The notes beneath the pieces are model-generated. The model did not search any database, was not told the origin of the DNA, and saw nothing but the letters and a program-made list of their open reading frames with translations. This document shows, in pieces, positions 33,508 through 42,780 of a stretch of DNA of 64,000 nucleotides (its first letter is position 1; the number at the start of each line of letters is the position of its first letter). The DNA is from CS3-C152 sp964347025 (lineage in GTDB: Archaea > Aenigmatarchaeota > Aenigmatarchaeia > QMZP01 > QMZT01), in assembly GCA_964347025.1 (NCBI GenBank), contig CAYFWU010000001.1, positions 62,001-126,000 of the forward strand, given 5' to 3'. The position numbers and the translations under genes are program-made.

Positions 33508-35217
33508 ATGAAATATTCGAAACTGGTTGATCTCTATGAATACCTTGAACAGACGCCTTCCAGGCTGAAGAAGATCGAAAGCATTGCCGATTTCTTTAGG
33601 AAATCGGAACTGGACATTCTGGAGAAGGTTGCACTTCTCGTCCAGGGGAGGGTTTTCCCCTCGTATTCTGAAATGGAGATAGGAGTCGCGGATAAGATGA
33701 TGATAAAGGTCATATCCTCATCCACAGGCTTTCCCGATAATGAGGTTGTAAAAATATTCAAGGAAACCGGTGATCTTGGACTGACTGTTGAAAAACTAAT
33801 GGAAAGGAAAAAACAGAAAACCCTTGTTTCAAGAGAACTGGACATCCAAAAGGTATTTGAAAACCTAAGCAGACTGGCGAAGGTCGAGGGTAAGGGATCG
33901 CAGGACGTGAAAATTTCGCTCGTGAGAGAACTGATTTCGAACGCGAAACCAAAAGAGGCGAAATACATCGTAAGGACGGTTCTCGGGCAGCTGAGAATAG
34001 GCGTTGCAGAGGGGGTTCTGCGCGACTCGATCGCGAAAGCCTTCTTCCCCGATAAGGGGAAGGAGGAAAACAAGGAAATAGTAAACGCAATAGAATGGGC
34101 ATGGTTCCTGAGGCCTGATTACTCCGAGATAGCAAAGATAGCGAAGGAAAAGGGTCTTAATGGGTTGAGAAGGGTATCAATAGAGATAGGAAAACCTTAT
34201 CATGTCCTTCTGGCAGAAAAGGCGAAGGATTTGAAAGAAGCGTTAGCGAAGTTCGAGAGACCCTCCCTTGAGTTCAAGTATGATGGTGCCCGGGTATGTA
34301 TACATAAAAGGAGCGATAAATTCTGGTTCTTCACGAGAAGACTGGAAGACATAACAAAACAATTCCCTGACCTGCTCGAACTCGCCAGAAAGGGAATAAA
34401 GGCGGGTGAGTGTATAGTGGAGGGCGAGATGCTCGGGATAGACAGTAAAACAGGCAGTCCTCTCCCCTTCCAGATGTTATCCCAGAGGATTAAAAGGAAA
34501 TACGATATAGAAAGAATGGAAAAGGAGATTCCTATACAGGTTAACCTTTTTGATGTGGTTTTTTACAGCGGCAAAGATCTGTTTTCCGAACCCTTGGAAA
34601 AGAGAAGAAAGACTCTTGAAAAAATCATAAAACCGGTTTCTGGTAAGTTCCAGCTAGCGGAGAGAATTGTTACAAAGGATCTAAGGGAAGCTGAGAAGTT
34701 CTATAAACGCGCGCTTAAGGCAAGGCAGGAGGGAGTGATAGTGAAGAACTTGGATGCCAAGTACCAGCCAGGAAGAAGGGTAGGATACTGGCTGAAGGTC
34801 AAACCTATAATGGAAACCCTCGATTTGGTTATAACGGGCGCTGAATGGGGAACTGGGAAACGGGCGAACTGGTTGGGATCATTCATACTGTCCTGCAGGA
34901 AAGGGGACAAATTTCTTGAATGCGGAATGATGGGAACCGGTATAAAGGAAAAGGGGGAAGGAGTGACATTCGAGGATTTAACAAGACAGCTGAAACCCTG
35001 CATAGAGAAAGAGAGTGGGAAATCAGTTGATATAAGACCTAAAATAGTGGTCGAGGTCGCTTACGAGGAGATACAAAAATCCCCGAACTACTCCTCTGGT
35101 TTTGCCCTGAGATTCCCGCGCCTTCTGAAAATACGAGTTGATAAATCACCTTCGGATGCGGATGATGTAGAAAGAATAGAGAAAATTTATCGCCAACAGA
35201 GGGGGAGAAAAGCGTAG
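33508..35217 (+). CDS. lig: ATP-dependent DNA ligase
   Basis: Archaeal replicative ligase I type, sealing nicks in Okazaki-fragment joining and repair. An N-terminal DNA-binding domain (~residues 1-235) precedes the adenylation domain. The nucleophilic lysine is Lys257 in the FKYDGARV motif I. Motifs III (FFTRRLEDITKQFPD), IV (IVEGEMLGID), and V (EGVIVKNLDAKYQPGRRVGYWLKVK) follow, then the OB domain with the RFPRLLKIRVDKSPSDAD ending. The 569-residue length is typical. Confidence 0.97.
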   Translation: MKYSKLVDLYEYLEQTPSRLKKIESIADFFRKSELDILEKVALLVQGRVFPSYSEMEIGVADKMMIKVISSSTGFPDNEVVKIFKETGDLGLTVEKLMERKKQKTLVSRELDIQKVFENLSRLAKVEGKGSQDVKISLVRELISNAKPKEAKYIVRTVLGQLRIGVAEGVLRDSIAKAFFPDKGKEENKEIVNAIEWAWFLRPDYSEIAKIAKEKGLNGLRRVSIEIGKPYHVLLAEKAKDLKEALAKFERPSLEFKYDGARVCIHKRSDKFWFFTRRLEDITKQFPDLLELARKGIKAGECIVEGEMLGIDSKTGSPLPFQMLSQRIKRKYDIERMEKEIPIQVNLFDVVFYSGKDLFSEPLEKRRKTLEKIIKPVSGKFQLAERIVTKDLREAEKFYKRALKARQEGVIVKNLDAKYQPGRRVGYWLKVKPIMETLDLVITGAEWGTGKRANWLGSFILSCRKGDKFLECGMMGTGIKEKGEGVTFEDLTRQLKPCIEKESGKSVDIRPKIVVEVAYEEIQKSPNYSSGFALRFPRLLKIRVDKSPSDADDVERIEKIYRQQRGRKA

Positions 35218-35253
35218 TCTAGGAACAATCATTATTTAAATATATTCACTGTT

Positions 35254-35328
35254 CAGTAATAAACATATATAAAGCTTTCGTACCTATTAATAATTATCAT
35301 AAACCAGTAACAATAATATTTATAAAGC
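35254..35328 (+). promoter_or_regulatory. Two related promoter-like direct repeats upstream of the TrmB-type regulator
   Basis: CAGTAATAAACATATATAAAGC at 35254-35275 and CAGTAACAATAATATTTATAAAGC at 35305-35328 (two extra bases in the spacer) share the CAGTAA start and the TATAAAGC end. Each contains a TATA-like core. The second is ~26 bp upstream of a start near 35349, ahead of the GGTGA site at 35354. Tandem promoters or regulator binding sites are both possible. Confidence 0.45.
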
Positions 35329-35363
35329 CGAAATAGCAATTAACTATCAATTAGGTGAGAAAA

Positions 35364-36152
35364 ATGGTCGCAACGACAAAGACAATGGATGCGTTGAAGA
35401 GCATTGGTTTAAACCTTTACGAGAGAAAAATCTTCGTGGCTTTGTTAGCTAGAGGAGTAGCAACTGCGGGTGAACTTTCTCAGATAGCGAATGTCCCCAG
35501 ATCCAGATCGTATGACATTCTAGAATCCCTTGCAGAGAAGGGATTCGTAGTTGTACAGCCGGCCAAACCAATAAGGTACGTTGCCCTCGCTCCAAAAGAC
35601 GCGTTGGAGAGAACAAAGGAAAACCTGAGAAAGAGACACGAAGAGATGGTAAAGAGAATAGAAGAACTCAAGAACTCGCCGGTCACAACAGAGCTTGAAA
35701 CGATATACAAAGAGGGACTTAACCTAGTTCAGCCGTTCGACATGACAGGAACGTTGAAGGGAAGGCATTCTATCAACCAGCACCTTAACTCTCTTTTCAA
35801 GAAAGCGAACAAGGAAATAAGGATAGTAACAACAGGGGATGGTTTGAATGAACTTTACTCAAACCATTACAATTCACTGAAGAGGATAGTGAAGAGGGGA
35901 GTGAAATTGAGAATACTTGCTCCCGTTAGTGAGACAACCCCGGTGAAGGCATTCTCACAGATAGCAGAGATGAAGAACATCAAGAAACCCTTTAACAGGG
36001 TTTTTACAATAGATGACAGGCATTTCGTGTTCGCTCTGACCGATGACAAGAAGGTTCACCAAACACAGGATGTTGCCTTCTGGGCACAGTCAAAACATGC
36101 AATAAAAAGTTTTGTTGAACCATTCTTTGATCATGCTTGGTCGGCAGAGTAA
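35364..36152 (+). CDS. TrmB-family transcriptional regulator
   Basis: An N-terminal winged helix (residues ~8-70: LKSIGLNLYERKIFVALLARG, AGELSQIANVPRSRSYDILESL) is the TrmB DNA-binding domain. A helical linker (RKRHEEMVKRIEEL) follows, then a PLD-like effector domain (NKEIRIVTTGDGLNEL, RIVKRGVKLRILAPVSE). TrmB proteins control sugar uptake and central metabolism in euryarchaea. The ATG at 35364 has a perfect GGTGA five bases upstream, so the GTG at 35355 is not the start. It converges on the TIM-barrel gene. Its target is unknown; autoregulation through the upstream repeats is plausible. Confidence 0.9.
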   Translation: MVATTKTMDALKSIGLNLYERKIFVALLARGVATAGELSQIANVPRSRSYDILESLAEKGFVVVQPAKPIRYVALAPKDALERTKENLRKRHEEMVKRIEELKNSPVTTELETIYKEGLNLVQPFDMTGTLKGRHSINQHLNSLFKKANKEIRIVTTGDGLNELYSNHYNSLKRIVKRGVKLRILAPVSETTPVKAFSQIAEMKNIKKPFNRVFTIDDRHFVFALTDDKKVHQTQDVAFWAQSKHAIKSFVEPFFDHAWSAE

Positions 36153-36191
36153 AAAAATCACTCTTTTCTTGTTTTTAGTTGTTAATAGAAG

Positions 36192-37976
36192 TTATCTCAT
36201 TTCCTCTTTCTTGAATTCTTTAGTCTTCCCTTTCTTGGTCGCGCTTGAAGAAAGCAAACCCCAGTCCTCTTCCGGGGTTTCTAAAAGATCCTTTAGAGGT
36301 TCGAACCTGTGATCCCTCATTATTCCTTCCTGTCTCCAGTAATCTCCTGCGGTCATTCTAACACCGAAGAATTCAGGCGGTAATTTATCAGGATGCGTTC
36401 CCTTCTCGAGAAATTTCACGCACAATTTCAAGGCATCGACGGCCTGTCTGAACGGGTCCTCCCCGCCTCCTCTCTCGAAAAGAATGTAGACATCGTGGTT
36501 GCTGCCCATGCCTGTTTCTTTCAAGAAGTACAGCAATTTGTATACATCCAAGTCCCCCAGTTCTATTGGATAATGTGCATGCAGAGGGTTGGGGGCATTG
36601 GAATGAACAGAGAGGACGTAATCTCCAAAATCAGGAGCCAGCTCTTTGAGATCGCCAATTACGAGCAGAGGATCAATTCCGTGTCCGGCTATGTGCTCCC
36701 AGTCCATGGTCATGTGAATCCTGTTGGTGTTCAGGGTCTTCCTGATGGTCTTTATCGCTGCATAAATCTGTTTGGGATGCCAGAGGAGATACAGACCGGC
36801 GTACTTCGGATCCCTTGCATCAGGCATCTCTATGGTTATCTTCAGATTTTTCGCGATCCTTTGAAGTTCAGGTTTCCCCGCAAGTTCCTTTTCTATGAAT
36901 TCATGGTTCAACCATTTCAGCGCCTCCCTCATGTGACCTTCCAGAAATTTTGCAGCAACCGCAGCGTAATAGAATTCCTTGAACTTCCTGTCGTTTTCTT
37001 CCTCTGCCTTCTGCCATGCCTTGTCGACCCAGAATTTGTCACTGTAATCTAGGTTGTACCTCTCCAGAACGTCTGAGTAAACCTTACACATCTCAACCCA
37101 GACTGGATCCTTCGTATAGAAAAGATAGTGGGCCATTATGGTGTAACCATCCGTTAGTTTACCATAGGTATCGACCTTCCATTTCCTGTCTTTTTCCTTT
37201 CCCCGAGTCATTTTTTCCCTCGCTGCGATGCCCATGTATTTTTTGAACAACTTTGCATACTCATCCCCTGCTGCCTTCCTGACCTCTTCCCTTATCTTAT
37301 TTTCAATCTCCTCCCTCTTCTCTTTTGTTATGTTCAGCCTGGGTCCCAGGTGCGTGGGGACAACGCCATAACCCTTTGTATACTCTTCCCATTTCTTTTC
37401 CTGAAGCTTTTGTGAAATAATGTCCGATTCTATGCGCGCCCCTCCTTCTGCTTCCCTCAAATCCTTCTCATCAACTATAAAAGAAGGATAGGTCCTCTCG
37501 AAGTCCCACATCTTACTTATGAACCATTCCCTCAATTTCTCGTTCTCGTAGAGTATTTCAGACACGAACCTTCCGATATGGTCGCACATGACGATCTCGA
37601 GCTTCGATGTTGTATACGTTATCATCTCGAGCCAGAAATGCAGGCAGGCGTGAAAGAGAACGTACTTACACCCGGAATAAACAGCAGAGCGAATCGACTT
37701 CTGTATGTGGTCGTGTGCGTCTCTCCAGTCCGAACGCTCCGGTATGCCCATGGGGATCGTCAGAGAGCCGTGGAAGAGAAGATCAACACCCTGTTTATCA
37801 GCGAGATGACGTATCCCTTCGCCTTCCGTGTAGGTTACCTCGTGGGGAGAATCCCCCGATATTTCTATGACATCAGTTCCCCTGGTTAAACCATAGCCTA
37901 TCTTCTTTAGGGTAGTTGCCAGCTCTTCTGCCCTTGCTATGTAATACAAACCCGTCGTTACGCCAACCTTTAACAT
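36192..37976 (-). CDS. Metal-binding TIM-barrel (AP endonuclease 2/xylose isomerase-like) protein with large insertion
   Basis: N-terminal barrel strands VGVTTGLYYIA, VDLLFHGSLTIP and YVLFHACLHF, and C-terminal IHMTMDWEHIAGHG, YVLSVHSNAPNPLHAH and YILFERGGGEDPF, place His, Asp and Glu ligands as in the AP-endonuclease 2/sugar isomerase superfamily. Between them, residues ~135-370 are a charged helical insertion (ENEKLREWFISKMW, EERNRKEF-type segments) absent from ordinary 280-residue members. The likely start is ATG 37976; a TTG at 37985 is also in frame. It follows the 547-residue orphan by 9 bp and probably shares its transcript. The substrate is unknown. Confidence 0.75.
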   Translation of the reverse strand: MLKVGVTTGLYYIARAEELATTLKKIGYGLTRGTDVIEISGDSPHEVTYTEGEGIRHLADKQGVDLLFHGSLTIPMGIPERSDWRDAHDHIQKSIRSAVYSGCKYVLFHACLHFWLEMITYTTSKLEIVMCDHIGRFVSEILYENEKLREWFISKMWDFERTYPSFIVDEKDLREAEGGARIESDIISQKLQEKKWEEYTKGYGVVPTHLGPRLNITKEKREEIENKIREEVRKAAGDEYAKLFKKYMGIAAREKMTRGKEKDRKWKVDTYGKLTDGYTIMAHYLFYTKDPVWVEMCKVYSDVLERYNLDYSDKFWVDKAWQKAEEENDRKFKEFYYAAVAAKFLEGHMREALKWLNHEFIEKELAGKPELQRIAKNLKITIEMPDARDPKYAGLYLLWHPKQIYAAIKTIRKTLNTNRIHMTMDWEHIAGHGIDPLLVIGDLKELAPDFGDYVLSVHSNAPNPLHAHYPIELGDLDVYKLLYFLKETGMGSNHDVYILFERGGGEDPFRQAVDALKLCVKFLEKGTHPDKLPPEFFGVRMTAGDYWRQEGIMRDHRFEPLKDLLETPEEDWGLLSSSATKKGKTKEFKKEEMR

Positions 37977-37985
37977 AAAAACCAA

Positions 37986-39629
37986 TTATATACTCTGTCC
38001 GCTCAGCCTGAAGCACGTCTGCTTTATCAGATCAACTATCTCAGCAACCTGCGGTCCCATGTAGTCACCGTAACACTTCGAAATCCTTCTCTGCACGTTT
38101 ATCTCATAGGGCCCTGGTTTTACGAACACACCAACAGCAGGTCTTATGACGTTTCTCCTAAATTTGTGCATACCTTCCCTTACAGTCTTTGCCCTGTTGG
38201 ACTTCTTCCCTTCCTCAATTCCTTCGAACTCATCCTCGATACTTTCCGTTATCTCCCTTTCAATCTCCTTGACACCTATCAACTCGTTTATCTCCCTTTC
38301 AAAGGCCCTTCTTTTGGCCTCCAGTTCAAGCAGGAAGAGAACCAGGGCGTTCTGTGAAAGAAGGAACGGATGGAAGTGGAAGTATTGGTCCTCAACGACC
38401 ATGGGCCCTGTTGAACCCCTCTTGTAGCCGACGTTGTAATCCATGTCTATGAATATGTAGTAGATGTAGCGAGGGTCAAACTTGGGACCAGGATGAACGG
38501 TTACCACCTCTCCCTTTTTCTTGGTATAACCAGGCATAGTCCAGTCCTCTATTAAATCCCTTACATCATCTTCGCTGAACGTCACACCATACTTTTTTTC
38601 CACAATCTTCTGCTGCTCCCTAACCCAGTCATCATACGGGTCTATCTCATGTCCTTGACCTCTTAGATAAAGAGGCTTCCCCATCTCTTCCGGTTTTATG
38701 GGTTTCCAAATCCAAAGTTTTGCCCATATCTCGCCCTCAGGGGTTTGTGCGAATTTCAAAATATTTGTCATATCCTCGGCAACACGTCCTGGTATCTCGG
38801 AAACCTCCCTTATTCTCTTGAATCTCTCCAGATACGGTTTCAACCAGTCTCTATACTGATCAACGGACCTTCTCCTTGATTCCACAAGGTTTTTTATCCT
38901 TGCATACCTGTCCCTTACGTCAGGGAAGAAGAGCTTCTTCCATTCAAGGAATAGCTCGTTCTTGGTTTTCAGAACAACAGCCTCTGCCTGTGAGACCCTC
39001 AGCTCCTTCTTTATTTTGTCTGTTTCCCTCCATTCACTCTTCATTTTTATGAAGTCAGAGATTATGGTCGGCCAACGTTTCGCCATCGTGATCATTGAAT
39101 AACCCTCGCCCGTGTACGCATCCACCCTGTCAACGAACAGCGCCCGCAATACATGCTCGTCCTTTTTTCCCATCTTGAAGTAATCCAAGATTTCGCGATA
39201 CTTCCTTTCATCGTGCTTTAGAAGCTCGTAATCCGCGACTGCTTGAGCCGCGCTCGCCAAGCCTGACTTTATCTGACCTTCGAGCTTCTCCTTCTGAGCA
39301 AGAACAGGGGCAAACGCTGGAGGAGGATTAGGGGTGAGCATGATGTATTCATCCGCCTTCTCTGCCTGCCAGTGCCATTTCGCTATCCTGTACATCATTA
39401 TGTTGTATATTATCTCTGCCTGACCTTCAAGCGTAACGGGGTTTATGCTGGTCATCTGGTCTATGCTTGCAGGTGATATAACGACTTCGCCAAGAATACC
39501 CTTCTGCTTCCTTGCCTTCGCCAGAAGCTTATCGACAATCATCTCGCCTTCCTGCAGCTCGCGAAGTTTTCTCTTTTCTTCCCTTCTTCTCTGCAGTTCG
39601 CTCTTTTTCTTTTTCCTGAATAGGGCCAT
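37986..39629 (-). CDS. Unrecognised 547-residue soluble protein
   Basis: I do not recognise this family. The N-terminus is very basic (ALFRKKKKSELQRRREEKRK). The body is helical and charged with many Trp and Tyr (WHWQAEKADEYIM, QYRDWLKPYLERFKRI). A central stretch is beta-rich (DPRYIYYIFIDMDYNVGYKRG, EDQYFHFHPF). The C-terminal part has an acidic helix and ends KCYGDYMGPQVAEIVDLIKQ. There is no signal or membrane helix. GTGGTG lies ahead of the ATG at 39629. It is divergent from two paralogous orphans and upstream of the TIM-barrel gene. Conserved gene pairing would be the best clue to function. Confidence 0.7.
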   Translation of the reverse strand: MALFRKKKKSELQRRREEKRKLRELQEGEMIVDKLLAKARKQKGILGEVVISPASIDQMTSINPVTLEGQAEIIYNIMMYRIAKWHWQAEKADEYIMLTPNPPPAFAPVLAQKEKLEGQIKSGLASAAQAVADYELLKHDERKYREILDYFKMGKKDEHVLRALFVDRVDAYTGEGYSMITMAKRWPTIISDFIKMKSEWRETDKIKKELRVSQAEAVVLKTKNELFLEWKKLFFPDVRDRYARIKNLVESRRRSVDQYRDWLKPYLERFKRIREVSEIPGRVAEDMTNILKFAQTPEGEIWAKLWIWKPIKPEEMGKPLYLRGQGHEIDPYDDWVREQQKIVEKKYGVTFSEDDVRDLIEDWTMPGYTKKKGEVVTVHPGPKFDPRYIYYIFIDMDYNVGYKRGSTGPMVVEDQYFHFHPFLLSQNALVLFLLELEAKRRAFEREINELIGVKEIEREITESIEDEFEGIEEGKKSNRAKTVREGMHKFRRNVIRPAVGVFVKPGPYEINVQRRISKCYGDYMGPQVAEIVDLIKQTCFRLSGQSI

Positions 39630-39680
39630 CCGAAACACCACAATTAACTATTATCGAAATAAGAATAAAAAATTAAAATT

Positions 39681-39869
39681 TTAGCTAAAAAACAGGAAAA
39701 TCCCAACTATGAGCAATATAATTCCGAATAAAACGCCAACTATGTCCACGTTGATGTCCATTTGCTCTATACTCTGTTCCTCCCCCACCATAGGGAAGAA
39801 CACGACTAGGAATCCACCGATAAGTATCAGAATAACTCCCAATACCTTTATTCCCAGCCACCATAACAT
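39681..39869 (-). CDS. Small two-helix membrane protein
   Basis: About 62 residues, almost all within two hydrophobic helices (GIKVLGVILILIGGFLVVFF and VGVLFGIILLIVGIFLFF) joined by an acidic loop (EEQSIEQMDINVD). The ATG at 39869 is preferred to the GTG at 39878. It is encoded immediately upstream of the 547-residue orphan on the same strand, so it may be that protein's membrane partner. The family is unknown. Confidence 0.6.
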   Translation of the reverse strand: MLWWLGIKVLGVILILIGGFLVVFFPMVGEEQSIEQMDINVDIVGVLFGIILLIVGIFLFFS

Positions 39870-39949
39870 AGGAAACACGCCTGTGAGAGGTTAACTAATT
39901 TATAATTTACAAGTGAAAATATAAATAAGAGGAGACATAGAGGTGGAAT

Positions 39950-40465
39950 ATGCCTGTATGGGCCAGGACAAAGATCGTAATCCAAGAGGACTGCTATAGG
40001 GAAAAACCTGAGAGGATAACCATAAAGTACGTAGGACCCAACCCAACGAAACTTTACTACAAGGTGTACGAGCTTTTGAAGTCCATATTCAGGGTTTCTG
40101 ATTCTGACATACAGGAGGAGAGATACAGCTGGGGCAAGGCAGCGGACAAGGAGAAATTCAAGGTAAGATGGTATATTCACAAAGACATGGATATGTATAC
40201 GTACCTTTACATGAGATTTGACGTTTCCGGTTCAGGAAGCGAGAAGACAGGGGACGCAACGATAAAGATAAAGCCGGTAATGCGAACGGAATACGCTCAG
40301 GACACCTTGTGGCAGCGATCGCTCTTCTATGAGATGCTGAGAGTTTTCTGGCACAGAGCCTTTTACTACAGAAAGAGAGAGTACTATGCCGAAGAATGCA
40401 GAAACCTGATGACGATTTTCCAGAGAAACATAAACGAGTTCTTCAAACAGCTGAGAGAAGAGTGA
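39950..40465 (+). CDS. Orphan protein, paralogue A of a tandem pair
   Basis: The 171-residue unrecognised protein begins with beta-rich sequence (KIVIQEDCYREKPERITIKYVGPNP). It has a central acidic/aromatic beta region and ends in a helix rich in Arg, Tyr and Glu (HRAFYYRKREYYAEEC). It aligns by eye with the next gene: VxxEDDC near the start, GPxP at ~30, a W followed by YTYLYMRF-type strands, IxIKPVMR versus MEIEPILR, and a C-terminal helix with a conserved Cys. It has no signal or membrane segment. Confidence 0.75.
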   Translation: MPVWARTKIVIQEDCYREKPERITIKYVGPNPTKLYYKVYELLKSIFRVSDSDIQEERYSWGKAADKEKFKVRWYIHKDMDMYTYLYMRFDVSGSGSEKTGDATIKIKPVMRTEYAQDTLWQRSLFYEMLRVFWHRAFYYRKREYYAEECRNLMTIFQRNINEFFKQLREE

Positions 40466-40484
40466 ACATTCATGGTCGATCGCT

Positions 40485-40976
40485 ATGGTGAAGGTTGAAT
40501 TTGAGGATGACTGTTTCGCACCAAGAAAGAGCACGTGGGTGGAGTACACGGGCCCTGACCCCTTCGCCTTCGTGAGAGAGCACAGAAATATCCTCCGTCC
40601 TGTTTTTGAGGTAGGAACATCATCTACCGGAGAACCAAGGTGGATGTGGGACTGGACCGGAGATCCTATACAGTTGTATGCCCACTGGATCGCAAAGAAA
40701 AGATACGCCAGATTCACAACTTTTTTAATAAGCATACGAACGGTCGGGTTCATTTCGAAAGCGCGAAAGGAAGGGACTTTCAGGATGGAAATCGAACCCA
40801 TCCTGAGACACAGATTCTCGGGCAACAGGCTGGTTGTCTGGTTATGGTGGATATACTGGTATTTATTCTACAACAGAATAAGACAGTCCATGCTCCTTCG
40901 TTGCAAGGACATGGCCACCAAGTTCATAGCTGTGATAAAGGAGATGTACAATCTGGGATCCATACAGGAAGAATAG
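40485..40976 (+). CDS. Orphan protein, paralogue B of a tandem pair
   Basis: The 163-residue paralogue of the preceding gene, 19 bp downstream. Shared features are KVEFEDDCFAPR, VEYTGPDPF, a central tryptophan-rich DWTGDPIQLYAHWI stretch, RMEIEPILRHRF, and a C-terminal helix with LLRCKDMATKF. The stretch VVWLWWIYWYLFY is strongly hydrophobic and could touch a membrane, unlike in paralogue A. It converges head-on with ABCE1 with no gap. The function is unknown. Confidence 0.75.
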   Translation: MVKVEFEDDCFAPRKSTWVEYTGPDPFAFVREHRNILRPVFEVGTSSTGEPRWMWDWTGDPIQLYAHWIAKKRYARFTTFLISIRTVGFISKARKEGTFRMEIEPILRHRFSGNRLVVWLWWIYWYLFYNRIRQSMLLRCKDMATKFIAVIKEMYNLGSIQEE

Positions 40977-42758
40977 CTATTCAATGTAATAGAATTCTCC
41001 CCTTTCTTTTTGTTCGGAATCCTTCTGCGAATCAGGTTTGTTTGCCCTTGGCCTTCTGGTGACAGGATCTCTGCGGAAGGTTATGCCTAGGGCTTTCAGG
41101 AAATTATTCATCCCCTTCTTCATTGAACACGGTTCATTCCCCAGACCTTCCTTCCCACCTTCTCCCTCGAAAACCATTATTCTGTCTGCTGTGGAATCCA
41201 CAACCTGTAGATCATGGTCGACAACGAAAGCGGAGATATCATTATCCTCTACATGCGACCTTATGAGTTTCGCCACCCTTAACCTCTGTTCGACGTCAAG
41301 AAATGCGGAAGGTTCATCGAGAAGAAGAACGTCATGTTTCCTTCCGAGGGAACATGAGATGAACACAGCCTGGAGTTCGCCGCCTGAAAGATTTTTCATC
41401 TTTTTGTCGAGATTCCTTTCTACGCCAAGGAGAGACAGAAGTTTTTTGAACTCACTTTCGTAAAATTTTTTACCAATCTCATTCTCTATGTAACTTCCCA
41501 CCTTCATACCACCTTCCCCTCCCTCCAGGACGAGTCTCTGCGGTTTATATGAAAGTTTCAACCCTCCCAACCCCTTTCCTTTGTCGGGCTTTAATTCACC
41601 GACCAGCATTCTTATAAAAGTTGTTTTTCCTATGCCATTGGGTCCTAGTACGCCGACTACCTCTCCTTTATGAATTTCGCCGCCCTTTGTTTTTAGTTTA
41701 AAATCATCAAAATTCTTTTCAAATTCCGGGAATTCAAAGAACCTTTCATTCTTTCCTGAAACATGGGCTCTACCTGAAAAAATTATTGGCTTGTCACGGA
41801 AGCGGACATTCTCCTCTTTGATATAACCCTCCAGGTAGGTGTTTATCCCTATTCGAACACCGTAAGGGTTCGATACCACCCCGAAGGCAGCCGGCTTTCC
41901 GTAAAGTAGGTGAACATGATCGCTGAGATAGTCTAATATCGCTAGGTCATGTTCTACGATCATCACTTCCTTGCTCCCAGCAAGAGACCTTATCTCCCTT
42001 GCAACCATGAGCCTCTGCCTGACGTCCAGATAGCTTGAAGGTTCATCGAAAAAATAGAAATCATTATCTTTCGATAGAACTGCGGATATTGCAAGCAACT
42101 GAAGTTCTCCCCCGGAGAGGGTTTTGACATCCTTATTCAGCATACCCTGAATACCCAGTTTCCTAACGATTTTTGAATAATCCCCGTGTCTGCTTAACAG
42201 GTTCTTGACCTTTCCCTTCCACATTTTCGGGATTAGATCTACATGCTGAGGTTTGTATCCTATTTTTAGAGTTTTCCTTGACAGATTCTCAAGGTAATCC
42301 TGGAGCTCGGTCCCTTTAAACTTGTCTATTATCACATTCCATGAGACCTTCCTGCCCGGAAGACCCGTATTGGGTCTGAGATTCCCGGAAATTATGTTGA
42401 GTACTGTTGTTTTACCGACACCGTTAGGACCTATCAGACCCGTTACCAGCTTCTTCTTAGGGATGGGTAGCTTGTATAAAGAGAACTGATTCTTTCCGTA
42501 ACGATGTATGGGATTTTCCTCGAGCTCTTTTGGGAGATTAACGATGGATATAGCATTGAATCCGAGTTTTTCGCAGGCCTTCGAGCATATCCCACATCCA
42601 ATACACAAATCCTCATTGAACACCGGATACGAATCTTCACCCTTAACTATACACTCCTCTCCGGATCTGTTAATGGGACAGACCTTTATACATTTGTAAC
42701 CGCAGCTGTCATGCCTGCATAACTCCCTGTCGTGCACAACTATCCTTTTCTTTAACAT
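40977..42758 (-). CDS. ABCE1/Rli1 ribosome recycling ATPase
   Basis: Splits 70S ribosomes after termination together with aPelota or aRF1. The N-terminus carries the two 4Fe-4S ferredoxin-like clusters (CRHDSCGYKCIKVCP and CIGCGICSKACEK). Nucleotide-binding domain 1 has GPNGVGKTT and LSGGELQ, domain 2 has GPNGIGKTT and LSGGELQ, with DEPSSYLD and DEPSAFLD Walker B/D-loops. About 593 residues is normal. An in-frame ATG at 42800 is rejected because the TATA box at 42781-42790 lies downstream of it; ATG 42758 starts on the family's usual MxKKRIVVHD. Confidence 0.97.
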   Translation of the reverse strand: MLKKRIVVHDRELCRHDSCGYKCIKVCPINRSGEECIVKGEDSYPVFNEDLCIGCGICSKACEKLGFNAISIVNLPKELEENPIHRYGKNQFSLYKLPIPKKKLVTGLIGPNGVGKTTVLNIISGNLRPNTGLPGRKVSWNVIIDKFKGTELQDYLENLSRKTLKIGYKPQHVDLIPKMWKGKVKNLLSRHGDYSKIVRKLGIQGMLNKDVKTLSGGELQLLAISAVLSKDNDFYFFDEPSSYLDVRQRLMVAREIRSLAGSKEVMIVEHDLAILDYLSDHVHLLYGKPAAFGVVSNPYGVRIGINTYLEGYIKEENVRFRDKPIIFSGRAHVSGKNERFFEFPEFEKNFDDFKLKTKGGEIHKGEVVGVLGPNGIGKTTFIRMLVGELKPDKGKGLGGLKLSYKPQRLVLEGGEGGMKVGSYIENEIGKKFYESEFKKLLSLLGVERNLDKKMKNLSGGELQAVFISCSLGRKHDVLLLDEPSAFLDVEQRLRVAKLIRSHVEDNDISAFVVDHDLQVVDSTADRIMVFEGEGGKEGLGNEPCSMKKGMNNFLKALGITFRRDPVTRRPRANKPDSQKDSEQKERGEFYYIE

Positions 42759-42780
42759 AACCGATACCAGGTGTTTTTTA

